Source: Brachionus plicatilis (Eukaryota; Rotifera; Eurotatoria; Ploima; Brachionidae). Taken from it: a stretch of 64,000 nt of DNA. This document shows, piece by piece, positions 1-14,200 of the stretch (its first letter is position 1; every line of letters begins with the position of its first letter). The notes beneath the pieces were generated by a model, which made no database searches, was not told where the DNA came from, and saw only the letters and a program-made list of their open reading frames with translations. A program made the position numbers and the translations under genes. The stretch covers positions 1-64,000 of the forward strand of contig QEOQ01000432.1 in the NCBI GenBank assembly GCA_010279815.1. The letters run 5' to 3'.

Positions 1-59
1 AATTTAAACTAATTTAATTTTAATTTTTTTTTTTTTTATCCATATCTTCTCCTTTCCTC

Positions 60-560
60 TCTCCTCTTTGATCCATATAAAAAAAATGTAGGTTGTAAAA
101 TGTAACTCTGTCAGAATGACATTAGTTCAAAATTTTATTCAATAATGTAGTCGCTTCTCTATCAGGAACAACAGTCATAAAGTAGCTACTTGAATCAACC
201 CGTTCCACAAGTCCAAATATCCAAATTTTTGCTTATTTTAGATCCTTAAATTTATTAAATTTGACTCGTGCATACAAGTTCGCATTAATTTTAACAATTT
301 TAACCTGCTGGGCTAACACTAAGTTTTCTTTATTAATTCCAATGCTACATATATGTCTGAATTTATAGTATAAGTTTAATACCATATCTCTCTCAATAAT
401 TTGATTAAAATTAAATGCTGGAAATGGTGTAACCAATGGTTAACTGATTGGTCAAGTACTCGCTTTTGTAAAAATAGCTTCATATTCTCACTATAGTTTT
501 TGCATTAATTGTTTGTACATTTCCTAACAGGAAGTACAAGCTCTAATTTTAGCATTTGTT
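60..560 (-). pseudogene. ISXO2-like DDE transposase fragment
   Basis: Read on the minus strand, roughly 436 to 130 gives a degenerate transposase core. The stretch IWIFGLVERVDSSSYF followed by VVPDREATTLL matches the central part of ISXO2/IS1595-type transposases, which are also found in invertebrate genomes. An in-frame stop separates it from the upstream piece VKIVKINANLYARVKFNKF, which aligns with the first catalytic block of the family, but the expected acidic residue there is replaced. Neither terminus nor terminal repeats are visible, so this is a dead fragment. The family call rests on recognised motifs only; I see no intact reading frame. Confidence 0.6.
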
Positions 561-1554
561 GATAATTTTAAAAAGGAATTATTCCTCCACCATTTTTTCA
601 TAATTCTTATTAAATTTTTCTTATTCTTCTTTTATTTTCAAAATATAGTTTAAAATATTCAATTTTAGAAGTTTCAATTTTGATTAATCATTTTATTTTA
701 ATTGCATATAAAATATTGCATTCAATTTAATGAAAATTATAAAATTAAAATTAAAAATTTTTGAGCTCTTTACAAATGGATTTGTTGCTCATGTCATAAA
801 GCCATTTCACGTTCCTATCCAGACAAAAACACGAATAATCTTTTTTAAGATTTGGCTGTCTCAGAAATTACTGAAGAAATCCAAAACAATCCAATTCCTT
901 TGGTACTGGAAGAAACCTTTCAAATCACTCAGTCAACCTCAAAACCAGTCTCTTTAGATTTTGCAGATATCGATGACGAAGGATGTACAATTTTGACGGG
1001 TATTTCAAGAGATGATTTTTGGATCTGTACAAGATGATTTCACATTGCAATTTTCCTGGTCGAATTTCAATGATTAATTCCCTCGGTTTTTATTTGACAC
1101 GATTAAGGACCGGTCTCACATCTAAAGAATATCAGCATTTTTTCATTTTGCGTCTTATGACCAAATAAAAAGATGCATTCGGAATATTAGGGAGATTCTT
1201 GAAAATGAATTTACACCTTTAAACATCGGCTTCCGAATTATCAATCGCGATGATATAATTAAAAGCCACACAACGATAATGGCAAGAATTTTGCTCAACT
1301 CAACTGAAAATGATGTGATTCCTTTTTGGGATGCAACTTATATATACATAGAAAAATCATCTTCATATACTTTTCAAAAGTCCTCTTTTTCTGAGCATAA
1401 AAAGCGTTGTCTACTTAAGTTTATGCTTATTGTATCTACTGATGGTACGATTATAGACATGATTCGACCATATTTTTCTAATGGAAAAAATAATGATGCC
1501 AAAATTCTGGAGAATATAATGGCTAAAATAAATGAAGCTCCTAACTGGCTTTGA

Positions 1555-2438
<884 letters not shown>

Positions 2439-3305
2439 GAGTTTGACATTTTTGTTGTAGATAGAGGCTTTAAAGCCTCAATCAATTTTTTGAAAAACAA
2501 AAACTACGAGCCGAAAATGCCTAGTTATTTACAAGGCCAAAAACAACATTCTACTACAGATGCCAATTATTCTAGATTAATAACAAAAATTCGTTGGGTG
2601 ATTGAATCTGCAAACGGACGAATTAAACGATGGAAATATTTTAGCAACACTGAGTCAAATAAGAACATTAGATTTATAAAACAAGATTTTCGTTTTGTCT
2701 GTGCGTTAATCAACAAGTATCGACCTCAACTTGTGAATACGAATGACTCTGAGAAAATTGATTTGTAAAGAGCAATGGTTGAAAAAGCAAGCGAAGAAAA
2801 TCCTTTAAAGGTTGAGGTGAAAATGAATTCTAAGCGTTTAGCAAACAAAAGTATTGTTGACTTAAATGAATTTGTTTTCCCAAAGATTTCTGAAGAGTAT
2901 ATTAAATCGATTACGTTTGGAATTTATCAACTTAAACAGAGTATTTCCTATTCACTTGAGCATATAAATCGCAATTGAAGTTATATATTTGAATTTTTTG
3001 AAGAGAACTCCAACTTGGTCCGGGTAAAAATTCATTCAAGGTTTGTTTCAAAATTAATACATAATACTTAGTAAAAATTCACAAACGAATCTGAGAAGGA
3101 GCCAATAATTGGTTGGTATTGTGATTGTAAAAGTGATTCAAGAGTTTTAGGAGCCTGTGCACACGTGACGAGTGTTATTTGGTATTTAGGAGTAGAAAGG
3201 CATGGTGCTGGGCGTTTAGAAAAAAAAATGACTAATTATTTTTTCAATTTTGTAATTGACTGTGATAAAGATTTTAAAGATCACCGACAGCAATTTTTTG
3301 ATTAA

Positions 3306-4138
3306 AATAAACCGTCAAATTATTTGCCTGCTCAAAATTTTTTATTTCTTTAAGATTATTTTTCCCAATAAGTTGGACATTCCAAAATATTGAAAAATAT
3401 TAAAAAAAAACTATCCTCGGAAAAAGCTAGTAAAAATGCTTTAAAATGACACCCCTTTTTTATTATTTTTGATTTGTCTTCATTTTTAAAATTCTAGGCC
3501 AAGTTTCAATGGAGATCCGGCGACGATCTTTATATTTTTAATATCCATTCATTCAAACTGAACTGATATTTGCCACTTACATATTTTATTATTTATTACG
3601 TTTACTACACTTTAATATTAGGAACAAGCTTAACGACGAGCTAAAAACATAATTTGAAAACGGGAAAATTAGGATTCTGAGCAACTTTTAATTCATGAAT
3701 AAAAATCCTGTTTTCTGATTCGAAGAATATTTCAAATCTATTTGCTATAGATTTATAAGAAATAAATACTACGGGAAATAAATTTTTTGAAGAATTAAAA
3801 AATGCGTAATTTTGTAACAAATGTTAATGAAAAATAAGTAATCTGCATAATTACTCCGTTAAAAAGCGTTTTCCTTGCTTGAATTCATTTCCAGAAAATA
3901 ATATCAAAAAATTTCAAGCAATTTAGAATGCAGCAGTCAGATCTATTCTTAACACTCAAAGGACCAAGGGGTTTTAAAGACCCTTTTTAATGCTTATTTT
4001 GCTCTTTGCTCAATATATTTAATCATTTTTGACAATTTTTTTTCATCAAATCTAAAATCAAAAAAATATTATAATTAATTCATTTTTGTTTTAAAATCTT
4101 TTTATTTTTCTGCAAAAAAAATAATATATACGTTATGG
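3306..4138. other. AT-rich spacer, no gene seen
   Basis: No coding frame is supported. A short stretch near 3964–3990 (GGGGTTTTAAAGACCC) resembles one at 29774–29800 and may be an old terminal repeat. Otherwise I see nothing specific. Confidence 0.4.
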
Positions 4139-4930
4139 TTAAAGAAGGGTTTTTTGGACCCAACAGAAATATTGTCTTTTTTTTGTAAAATAAATTGAAG
4201 ACCAAGCTTATATGCTTTAAATTTCAAAATCTACTTAAAATAAAATAATTCCTTTTATAAATTACAATTTTATGAACCTTGTCTCGAAGATAAGCTGCCT
4301 TACAAGTTCTTTTCAACTTCTTAGAAATGCGGATGATACCCAATCAGTAGCCTCTGATGATAATGATAATGAGGATAATGATGACTTTGATAATGATTTT
4401 GAAGATGAAATGGAAACAACAAATCATCCTAATGCTGAATATGATTCAGATGAAGACGATAATGAAGAAACTGAAGGCGAAGAAGAAACTGAAGAAACTA
4501 ATATAGGCAAAACTTCGAAAGATGGAACGATATGGATAAGATTGAAAGATATAGAAGAGACAAGTCTTAGGAATAAGATTAATTTAATGAGAAAGTTGGA
4601 CCAACAAGCTATGCTACACGTCAGATAAATGAGACCAAGCTTTCAGAATTTTTTATGATTTTTGACCTGTCGATGATAAATTTTATATTGAATCGTACGA
4701 AGTGTACAGCCTACAATTCCAATTACTCCAGTTGCTTCTAGAAAGCGCTTAGCAAGCACTGAGATTGATTCATCTAATAAAAAAATTGTCAAATTGGGTT
4801 ATGTAATGGAAAAAAATCGAACTTTAATTGTGACAAATGCAAACAATTTACATGTGGTCATTGTCTAGTGGTGAAGGAATTCAAATCGATTTGTAAAAAT
4901 TGTTACGATCAAGGACTGAGAATTTAGATA
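4139..4930 (+). mobile_element. piggyBac-like remnant, internally deleted
   Basis: A TTAA at 4139–4142 is followed by AGAAGGGTTTTTTGGACC, like the end of another copy at 58640–58670. About 190 bp in, 4330–4510 encodes an acidic N-terminal region (runs of Asp and Glu) followed by SKDGTIW, as in piggyBac transposases. The catalytic core is absent. Out of frame, 4830–4925 encodes a Cys-rich tail (CDKCKQFTCGHC, then CKNC) like the C-terminal zinc finger of this superfamily. N- and C-terminal parts lie side by side, so this is an internally deleted, non-autonomous copy. The right terminus is not certain. Confidence 0.6.
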
Positions 4931-5203
4931 AAATTTTAATTTTTTTAGATAAAAAAAAATTTTTCTCGAATTTTTATCATATTTTTTTTATAAATAATTT
5001 TAGGTTTTTACTTAAATCTAGATACAATCTATTGAATTTTACAATTCAGTTAAATGTTCATCCTAGCGGTTTTAAGTGACAGTTAAAAAAATTTTGCATT
5101 TATATATTTATTTTCGAGTTAGACAAATGTTTGTTTTAAATAAAAAAGTGAAAATAAATACTTTTAATAAATTTAAAATTTCAGGTTTGTATTTTTATTG
5201 TCT

Positions 5204-8200
5204 TTAAAAATCTTTAAGTTTTTTAATTAGGTTTCTATACAGTTTAGGAAAGCGTATAGGTAGCAAATATTTTTCAGGCGATCCAGGAAAATTTACTCGT
5301 AACTTTATTTCAGGATAGCCTCTCAATTCATCGAAATTTGTTTTAGATGGTATTGAACTTGCTGATTTCACTAAAACTGACGACGATTTTGATGTCTTTA
5401 TATTTGATTGATTTAAACTCTTATTCGATCTTGATTCAGACCGAAAAGTCTTATAAGATAGAGATTTTGAATGTAAATTATTATAGATTTTATTTCTTTT
5501 GTTTTGTTTTTTCAAATTTATTTTACTTTCTCTACTATTTGAATTTTCGTTAAAAAAATTTATCCCATAATTATTTAAAAGCTGGTAGCTTTTTTCGTTT
5601 AAGTTCGATTTTTTATCGGAAAACAATTTTTCATTTACTTCCTTCAAAATTTCCTCCATTTCTAGCTGTGAAACAAAATATGCATTTTTTATATTATCGA
5701 TAGATAATTTTATATTTGAAGCTTCTTCAAAATTTGTGGCATTGAATTTTGAATTATTATTTGAGCTTTGAGATTTATCATCTTTTGATGAAAATAACTT
5801 TAATTTAGAATTCTCTCTGTAAATTGAACTTAATAAATTTTCTCTTTTTTTTAATATTAGAATTTCTCTTTTTAATTTCGCTTGTTTCATTCGTTTACTC
5901 AAATCGTTCTTTTTAAACTTATAATTTTCGATCCAGTCTTCAAAAAATGGAATATTTATTTCATTATTTTCAGATCTTGAATCTATTTTTATTTCCATAT
6001 TTTCAATGGATACATTTTCAATTAGTTTTTCATCAATAACTTTTTTATTTTTTTTAACATCGTCACATTTGCCGATTTGGTAAACACCAGAAGAAATTCG
6101 TTTAGGTAGAGTACAATTCAAATATAAATGATTAAATAAATCTTCAGCATTGTTTTGATCAAAACTGTCAGCAAATTTAATTGATTTAAATTGATTATCC
6201 GAAGCCTTAACACCTTGTAATTTTTCATTTTTTAACGATTCACCCAAAACTGAAGACGAATGAAAATTTGGAAGCGTATTTGCTTCTGTAGCTTGGTTTG
6301 TTTGATTTAAATCAAAAATTTCTTCTTTGAATGACGTTTCATAATTTTCTAAATTGAATTCAAAGATTTTATTCTTAATATCCTTATTTCTCTGTAAATT
6401 GGAATCTAAAATTAAAGGCTCGGTTTTGACTGTTTTTGTGCGCCTAGTTGCCGTATTTTTTAATTGTTTATTCGCTTCATTTACCTTGTTCTTTTTTTGA
6501 ACATTTATTTTGTTTTTATTTGAATGTTCCTTTAAATCGACTGATTTATTTTTCCTTTTACAATATGAATCTTTTTCATTATTTTTTAAAGGCAAAGCAG
6601 ATCGTGAATATGTTCCCACTGATAAAGGTACTATTAGTCTCTCTTTATGACTTTTTTCGTTTGTATTTAAATGAGTGAATACACTTTGAACATTATTTCG
6701 GTCATTTTCTTTGTTTGACTCTTTCATTTTATCAGTGGAAAAAAAATTATTCAGAACTTGATTACTGGCTACTTCTTGTTTTTCGTTATTCAATTTACTA
6801 TTTTTATTTTCTGATTTTGAAATGGATGTCTCAATTTCCTCGTTTTTTATGTCATCACCTCTTGGACTAATGTCAGGCGATGAGTGCTCTGGTGTTCGCG
6901 ACGGAGATTTTCCAACTTTTGGGAACGATTTCCATTGTTTGGGAAAAGAACTTTTTTTTTCAGTTTTTTTATCTTAAATTTTAGTTTTCAATGATTTGAA
7001 GATAAAATAAATATTAGGTTACTTTTTATTAATATATTAACTAAGTATTGATGAATTTCTTTGTTTCTTAAGTGTGAATCTAATGTTAAATCAATTTTGA
7101 TCAAATTTTCGCTTGAGTCTGTTCTTGGAGATGACAAAAAAGAAAAAGAACTTTCATTCGAAGAATTTAAAGAGCCATCAGTGAAATCAAAGCCGTCTGC
7201 ATGTGCATCAATATGATCAAGATGATTTAACTTATTTTCTTTTTTATCTTTATTTTTTTTCAATGCACTGGCCTCAATTTTTCCTTCGTTATTAAGCTTT
7301 AAATTATATGGATTCTTTTGACAAAATTTGATTGTTTCCTTGTTTTTTTTTTCAATTTTAAAAATTACCAAATATTTACTCATGTCAAATATGGATTCAT
7401 TTTCATTTTCAAAATTGTACTCTTCATTAAAAATTTCAGAATCATTTATTAAACTAGTATTATCTTCTGGTAAAAATCTAAGTTCAGGAATAACTTAATT
7501 GAATTTCTTTTATTTTTTGAGAATTAACTAAAAATAAAAAATAACTTACTTTTGTCAAGACTTATTTTAAAAAGGTGCTTTTGCCAGCTGGTAATTATAT
7601 CGCCTCTATCGTTAAGAAAGCAACATGCAGACAATGTCCTGTCCAAATTAATCTCGACAATCAGTTTTTTGGTTTGATTCCATATTTTGATTTGGCCATC
7701 TTTACTATTTTAAATGGAAACATAAATAATTAAATTCAAAAATTTAATTAAAAAAAAAATTTAAGAGAGAGAATTAAAAATTTTTGACTCATTCCCAAGA
7801 TAACTTGAATGATCTCAAATTTTTCCCTAATGAAATCACATTGAGAATTTTGTGTGTACCTAACCATCACACACTCGAGTCTGACCAACACAGATTCAAA
7901 TCTTGATGAGCACACAACCTTAGAAACACACATTTGATTGTGTGTTATTAGGTTAAAAAAAAAATTAAAAAAATTAACAAAATTAAATAAAATGAAAAAA
8001 AGAACAATGACGATTCATTGAATGATGGAGGGCCAATATTGTTTAAGAACCCGACGAATTTTTTAATAAACCTAAAAAAGGTCTTCCAAAATTAGCTGGA
8101 AATTACTTTTCCTTAAAATAGATTTCAATTTTAAATATTTTGTTAATTTAATATTTAATTTTTTTATTTATAATTATATAATCACTATTTGAAAAAAATT

Positions 8201-11200
8201 AAATTTTTTTTCAATTTTTTTTCAAATTTGTGTTAACGAGTTATTTGGTTAAATTATGTTATTTTTTCGAATCAATATTTTAATATTTGTGTTAAAAAGT
8301 TTCTGGTTTGTATTGAAAAGTACTGTTAAGACCCTAGTCTTGACATGTCTTTACTTATTATTTAATCTTGAATTAACTGCAGCTGAAGCACATGTTCTAG
8401 CTACTATATAAACCACTACCTCTTTTGTTATAATTTCGGATTCCATTTAAATAAACTTTAACTAAAAATAATTGTTTTGTTTATTTCTTGGCTTAAATCC
8501 CTAAAGTCCAAAACCGAGACTTTACATTTGGTGCCCAACGGGAGGATTCTGCTTTATATTTAAGTAGGATCCATTGAAGAGAACGATAACACGTGTTGCG
8601 ACACGAGGAAAACATATAATCCTTTATGAGAGTGAAATTCGAAAAAATGCTGAGGCAAAGAATATCGAATTTAATCCAATACATTTTTCGATCCGAACCA
8701 ATACAAACCCCAAAGAACCCAATGCCACATGCTAAAGATTTAACATATCAGAGTATTTTGTCCATTTTGGCTGAGAAGGTAGAGTACCAATTCTTACAGT
8801 ACTGGCAATTAAACCAATCGGTTTTACTCGTTTTTTCGATAGTGGTTTTAGTCTTCATACTAAAAGGGATCAAGTGGTTTAATGGTTCTGGATTAAGAAA
8901 CACGTGGACTCTTATCAATTTGCCAAATAGTTGGTTAAACATATCAAAAACACAACATCCATTGTCAGTACTAAATGTACCTACATACATAGAGAGTAAT
9001 TTCTCTCAACAGGATGAGATGTTGGAAAAAGATTTCCCAAAAAAGACACCACAAAAAACACAGGAAACAAAAATGGAGTACAACTCCGACAAAAAACCAC
9101 TACATGAGTACACAAAGATGAAAGGAATGACTGCTGTCATCGGTATCAGATTAGTAGTGCCATTAATGGTTTGCGTTTCTCGAAAATGGTCGCAGTGTGC
9201 TTGGTCAGCGAAAAGCGTCCCACCTTCAACACTGTCTACAGAAAAACAAACACAATACCTTTCGTTAAATAAAAACAGACCAACATACACACCAACAAGA
9301 TTAACCCAGCAGAAGCATTTTAAGAGAAACGCAATCAAGCTCCATGATAAAATGCAAGTTGTCCTCACACAATCAAAAAGAAAAAAAAAAAAAAATTTTT
9401 TTTAAGGAGAGTTTACTCAGAAGAACCTAAAAGTAAAGGAGGATATAATTATCCAGAAGAGCCTTTAAAATGTCTATACATTAGTTACCTTTTTTTATTC
9501 CATGGTTAAATAGCTGTTCAATCATTGCTTCAGAGGCTAATTTCCTCTTAATTATTAAGGGGAAGGTATGTTAAGACCCAAGTCTTGACATGTCTCTACT
9601 TATTATTTAATCTTGAATTAACTGCAGCTGAAGCACATGTTCTAGCTACTATATAAACCACTACCTCTTTTGTTATAATTTCGGATTCCATTTAAATAAA
9701 CTTTAACTAAAAATAATTGTTTTGTTTATTTCTTGGCTTAAATCCCTAAAGTCCAAAACCGAGACTTTACAGTACTTAAATTGTGGGGAACCATTTATCT
9801 CATAAAATACTGAACAACACATGCTTGGTGTGTGTCTTGTTGAAGAAGATTTAAAGAGGATATTTAAAGATATTTAATGAAATATTTAAAGAAGATTTTA
9901 AATATTTTTATTCAGGACTTATTGACATTTGTAAAAGTTTAAATATAAATTTCTCACCAAAATATATAATAACCTCTAGTTATTTTTACATATCGTTTTT
10001 AATTTTCCTTTGACTTATTTATCTTTTTTTTATTTTTTGTTTTATTTTATCTTATTTTTTTTTATTCTAATTTTTTTAATATGCTGAAAGAGCAATAGCT
10101 CGGTACAGATAAACAAATAAATAAATATAATAAATATAAAACCAAAAAAAAAATTTCGAAAAATTGTATGTCATTATTTTGTACTCCTAGCGTGTGTTGT
10201 TAAGTATTTTATCTCAAGAAAAAAAATTTTGTAATCTTTATCTAGATTTTTTTAAACTTAATAACACATGATCAAAAGTGTGTTTCTAAGGTTGTGTGCT
10301 CATCAGGATTTGAATGTGTGTTGGTAAGACTTAATCGTCTGGTGACACAATATTCCTGTGAATTTTTGAACAAAAAAACAGAACTTTATAATAATTCTGT
10401 AAATTGTATCACTTTATTTCAGTTACTGCGAAAATTCTAAAAAATGCACACAAATCAATAAACGAAAAATAATTTGCAAAATTTTTCTCTCAATGGCTCG
10501 ATTTTGGTGATTAATTAAATTTATGAACGGGAACAATTTTCAGAATCAACTTTGGGCTTTTAGATAAAAATTAGATGGGTTTTAAATTTTTGTTCAGTTT
10601 TTTTTTCCATAATTTAAATTCACAAAACCAAAATTTCTTATATCAAAAATGATTTGAATCTTTCAACAAAAATTACCTAAAACTGAGGAAAAAACTCAAA
10701 TTATGGCAAACATCTATCATTTCAACTTTTTGTTTGTGTTCATATTTGTCACTTTTAGTCAATATTCTTTGGATTTCCACTTCGCCTTAAAATTTCGAAT
10801 AAACTACTTTTTGATATCTATTTATCAAAAATATTGAATTTATACTCAATGGTTTATTGCCGCAATCTTTGGACAGTTTAATGACCTTTGATGCCTCTAA
10901 GCTTCCATTTTCAAAACCAACTAAAACATTATCATTCTTAAATAATTATTTATTAAAATATATATCAAATAGAGAATTATAAAGTCAAATTTACAATTCT
11001 GTTGAAAGCAGTCATTAGAGTGGAAAAATAAATTTTGTCAACGAATATCAAATCGGGTAAAGTCCAATATTGAATTTCATACATGTCTTTTAACTCTATT
11101 TTTGTAATCAAATAATTATTTTTTTTATCATGAATAATATCCACCACTGGATCTTTACTGCAGTTTAAAATAGCATATTTTTTATTTCGTTTTAAAGGAT

Positions 11201-14200
11201 CGCAAAATAGAACATTGCCATTGTCAAAGCCAAGAAGTAAAAAATTTTTGTTTAAACTAGTGCACTGACCCTCTAAATTCCAAAATATAACATTCGATTC
11301 CAAACATCCAATGCATCTGCATTTAGATTTTTCATTTTGTTTTTTGGATAATAAACCAAATTCTATTGAACGGCGATTCCTAATCAAATTCTGTATTTCC
11401 ATATAGTTGTTTTTTTTGCTCATTTTATAAGGATTTTCTTCTATTAAATCCTCGTTGTCAAGAGCATAATTCTTTTGAATCAAATTTGTATCCCAAACTG
11501 AGACTTTTGATGACGGGTAAGTCCTTGATTAAAAAATTTTCAATTTCTAATAATCAGACTTATTTTTAAGTCAAAGTTCAAGTCGAAGACTTTTCTTGAC
11601 CAAAGACTTGTGACTTAAAAACAGCATTTTTAATAATTAAATATATTGGTAAAAGTTATTGAAAAATCCAATAAAAAGAAATATAATAATTCAGGGTAGA
11701 ATCGTTAATGAGGTAAAACCGTGAATTCTTCTTTGAATGATTATAACTTTTCTTTGAAAAAAATTTTTCTATTAAATAAAAAAAGCATATAAAGAACGAC
11801 TTTGTTAATAAAAATATCAAATAAAAAAGAATTTTTTTATTTCATTTAATCTTCGCTACTTAAAAGAAAATGCTGATCCTCAAGAAAAAACCTTTCTTGA
11901 TAAGTGGTTGAAATTTGAAAAAATAACTTATGTGTTTTTATGTATTTATATGTGTCTTTTGATACTGATTACGAATATTTTATTGAAAATTTCAAAAACT
12001 TAACCAATTTTCTGTTATTTCAAAATAAAATAAGTTAAAGAAAAAAATGGGATTGGGGATTATTCGATTGGGGATACCGTTAATTTCATTTATTGAAATA
12101 AATAGTTTCAATTTTCTATTTGATTGATATTTAAAAAATAAACTTTTTAAAAATACAGTTTTGAAACAATTAGAAGATGAAAAGGAAAAAAAAAGATGAG
12201 CAAAAAGAGAAAAAAAGTTACAATTATCAGTGATGAAGAAGATGAAGAAGAGTCTGAAATTGAAAAATCTCCACTGAACGACAAAAAAAAGTTGTTTCTA
12301 ATATAAAACAGTATTTGGAAAAGTCAAAACAAATAAAAAAAAAATGATTCTTGTGAGAAATGTAACAATTGGTCTTGTGGGAAATGCCTTCCAAGAGGCT
12401 TTGATTTAACTATGGAATTTTTTTTCTAAAAAGTGTTCTAAATATATTAATTTTGTTATAAAATAGGATACATATATTTTCTAATATTTTTTTTGTATTT
12501 TAATTGCTTGAATTTATGTAATTTACAGATATACCCCAATGTAAGGGTTGAAACGTTAATAAAACATCTTTTTTTTTCAACAATAGCTTTAGAACCATTC
12601 TTGTATTTTAAATAAATTTTTTTTTTTTAAAATTAAAGACAATAATCTCTTTTATTATTTTTTATTTTTTTCGAAAAAAAAAATCTAACTACTAATTCAA
12701 ATAAAAGAATTCACGGTCTTACTCCGTTGACTATGTAAATTTTAATGCAAATGTTAAATTTATAATTTTTAAGTGTTGATTTTAAAAATAAAATTACTTT
12801 GTATAAAAAATCCAAATTTCTTCGTTGAGTAGTACATAAAGATATTTCATATTTCTTGAATATGCAATTGATTTGATTTCAAACTTGGATTCGTCGATAG
12901 GCAGTGGTAGAATTGTTGACACTTCTTCTGCTTTTTTAGAATCATAAATTCTTACTGATTTTTCTTCACCAACTGCCAAAATTTGATTGCTCCTATTCGA
13001 AGCATAATCAATTTTCATAGAAATTATTCTATCCCTATATTTAAAAAAAATTAAAGTCTCGATTTTTAAATCTTTTTCATGATTATTAAGGAACTATTTA
13101 ATATTTCATCTTCAAGGAAATAAATTGACAAAGGGGATCATCCATTTTAAAATTTTTAACTTATCTGGAAAAAATTTAAGTTCGAATAAAAGTAAGATGT
13201 AATTTCGCTTCAGAGGTCATGTCACACTTCCATTTATTTCCAAAAATTTCAAGGAAAAGATCTAAATTCTTAGACTAAAGTTAAGTTTCTTAAAATTAGT
13301 TTCCTTCTGTTAATTCGTTTTTAGAAACTAACTCAAGAAAAATACAAATTATTCAAAATTCTGAAGTTCAGGTAGTTTGACTTTAAAAAATTTAGGACAA
13401 ATAATTTAATTATAAGAGATAATAAATTCTATAGTTCATATCTTTTTTTTAATTTGTTTACTGTTGTAGCTTGAATTACTTCCAGAGGTAAATCATACTA
13501 TTCATTAACTAATCTTTTAGTGAAACATTGTTACCATGTTAGCGGTTGGTAAAGGCTTGTACGAGGAGATTCTTTTTAAGTGCCCTCTGATTTCCTTGGC
13601 TCTTCTTTGGACTTTTCTAATAACAAATATATTTCTTTCTAGAGGATGAACATACAACCGCTGCATATTCAAGATGTGGCCTTGAAAGTAGTGTTGGGAA
13701 TCGTACAAACGGCCATTGATGCGGCCAAAAATTTTTTGAACCCCGAACAAGACCGCCTAGACAGGCGGTTATAAAGGCGGACGCCACTTTGGAAATCAGA
13801 CCGGCGGCCAAAAATTTTGACCGCGAAGTTGGCCGGCCAAATCAGAGACGGCGCGATCAAAAGTGTATGCTTGAGAAATAAATTTTTAAATAAAGAAGAA
13901 TAAAAAGTCAAAAGAAGGGCTTTTCTTTTTTTTTATATAAATTTCCTTGAATTTCAAAAATAGCGTCTTATCTCTTTTATCGTTTTTTCATATTTTTAAA
14001 CTTAGAATTTAATATTAAAACTCCAAAAAAATATGAAAAAATATTTGACAATACAGTCTTCAAAAAGTACGATTTTTAAAGACCAAACAAACAGCGCTCT
14101 TATAACAAATATATGCGACAACAATAATCATACAAGTCTCGAACCTAGCCAACCTAAAATTGATTTTCCTCTCGATTATGATAAAAGGAAATTTTTATTT

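Larger units (their letters stand above)
8324..9771 (+). mobile_element. Complete non-autonomous LTR retrotransposon (1448 bp)
   Basis: Two direct repeats of 203 bp (8324–8526 and 9569–9771) begin TGTTAAGACC and end GAGACTTTACA, differing at only a few positions. The element is flanked by a 4-bp target duplication GTAC (8320–8323 and 9772–9775). Two bases after the 5' LTR, 8529 starts TGGTGCCCAACGGGAGG, a tRNA primer-binding site. AAGGGGAAGGTA just before the 3' LTR is a polypurine tract. The 1.04-kb interior lacks protease, RT, RNase H and integrase, and holds a single frame (8626–9405). Near-identical LTRs imply a recent insertion that must have used proteins of another element. Confidence 0.93.
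7785..10365. mobile_element. Inverted-repeat element hosting an LTR retrotransposon, in a WD40-gene intron
   Basis: About 100 bp at 7830–7935 recurs as its reverse complement at 10257–10345; both arms contain GAGCACACAACCTTAGAAAC. These arms bound a segment in which a complete LTR element (8324–9771) is inserted. No transposase is visible. The whole lies in the intron between WD40-gene exons 10936–10677 and 7704–7550. Exact ends and target duplication are not resolved. Confidence 0.55.

Noticed and set aside
60..560. Bacterial contamination suggested by the ISXO2-like transposase
   Set aside because: Surrounding DNA is continuous with animal introns and repeats, and ISXO2-like transposases are established in invertebrate genomes.
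5204..6972. Treating the Lys/Ser/Asn-rich 589-codon exon as an independent gene
   Set aside because: Its 5' edge is a splice acceptor in phase with the exon at 7493–7023, so it is the last exon of the WD40 gene.
9006..9368. Antisense ORF across the LTR-element ORF (120 aa, Cys-rich)
   Set aside because: Shadow of the sense ORF; no ATG context, no recognised domain.
10787..10808. A 22-bp intron (GTAGTT...TTTAAG) that would remove the in-frame TAA
   Set aside because: Too short for spliceosomal splicing, and removing it shifts the frame into another stop.
13669..13911. Minus-strand ORFs across the GC-rich islet
   Set aside because: Open by composition only; no protein-like conservation. Only the RT part (13380–13690) is recognisable.
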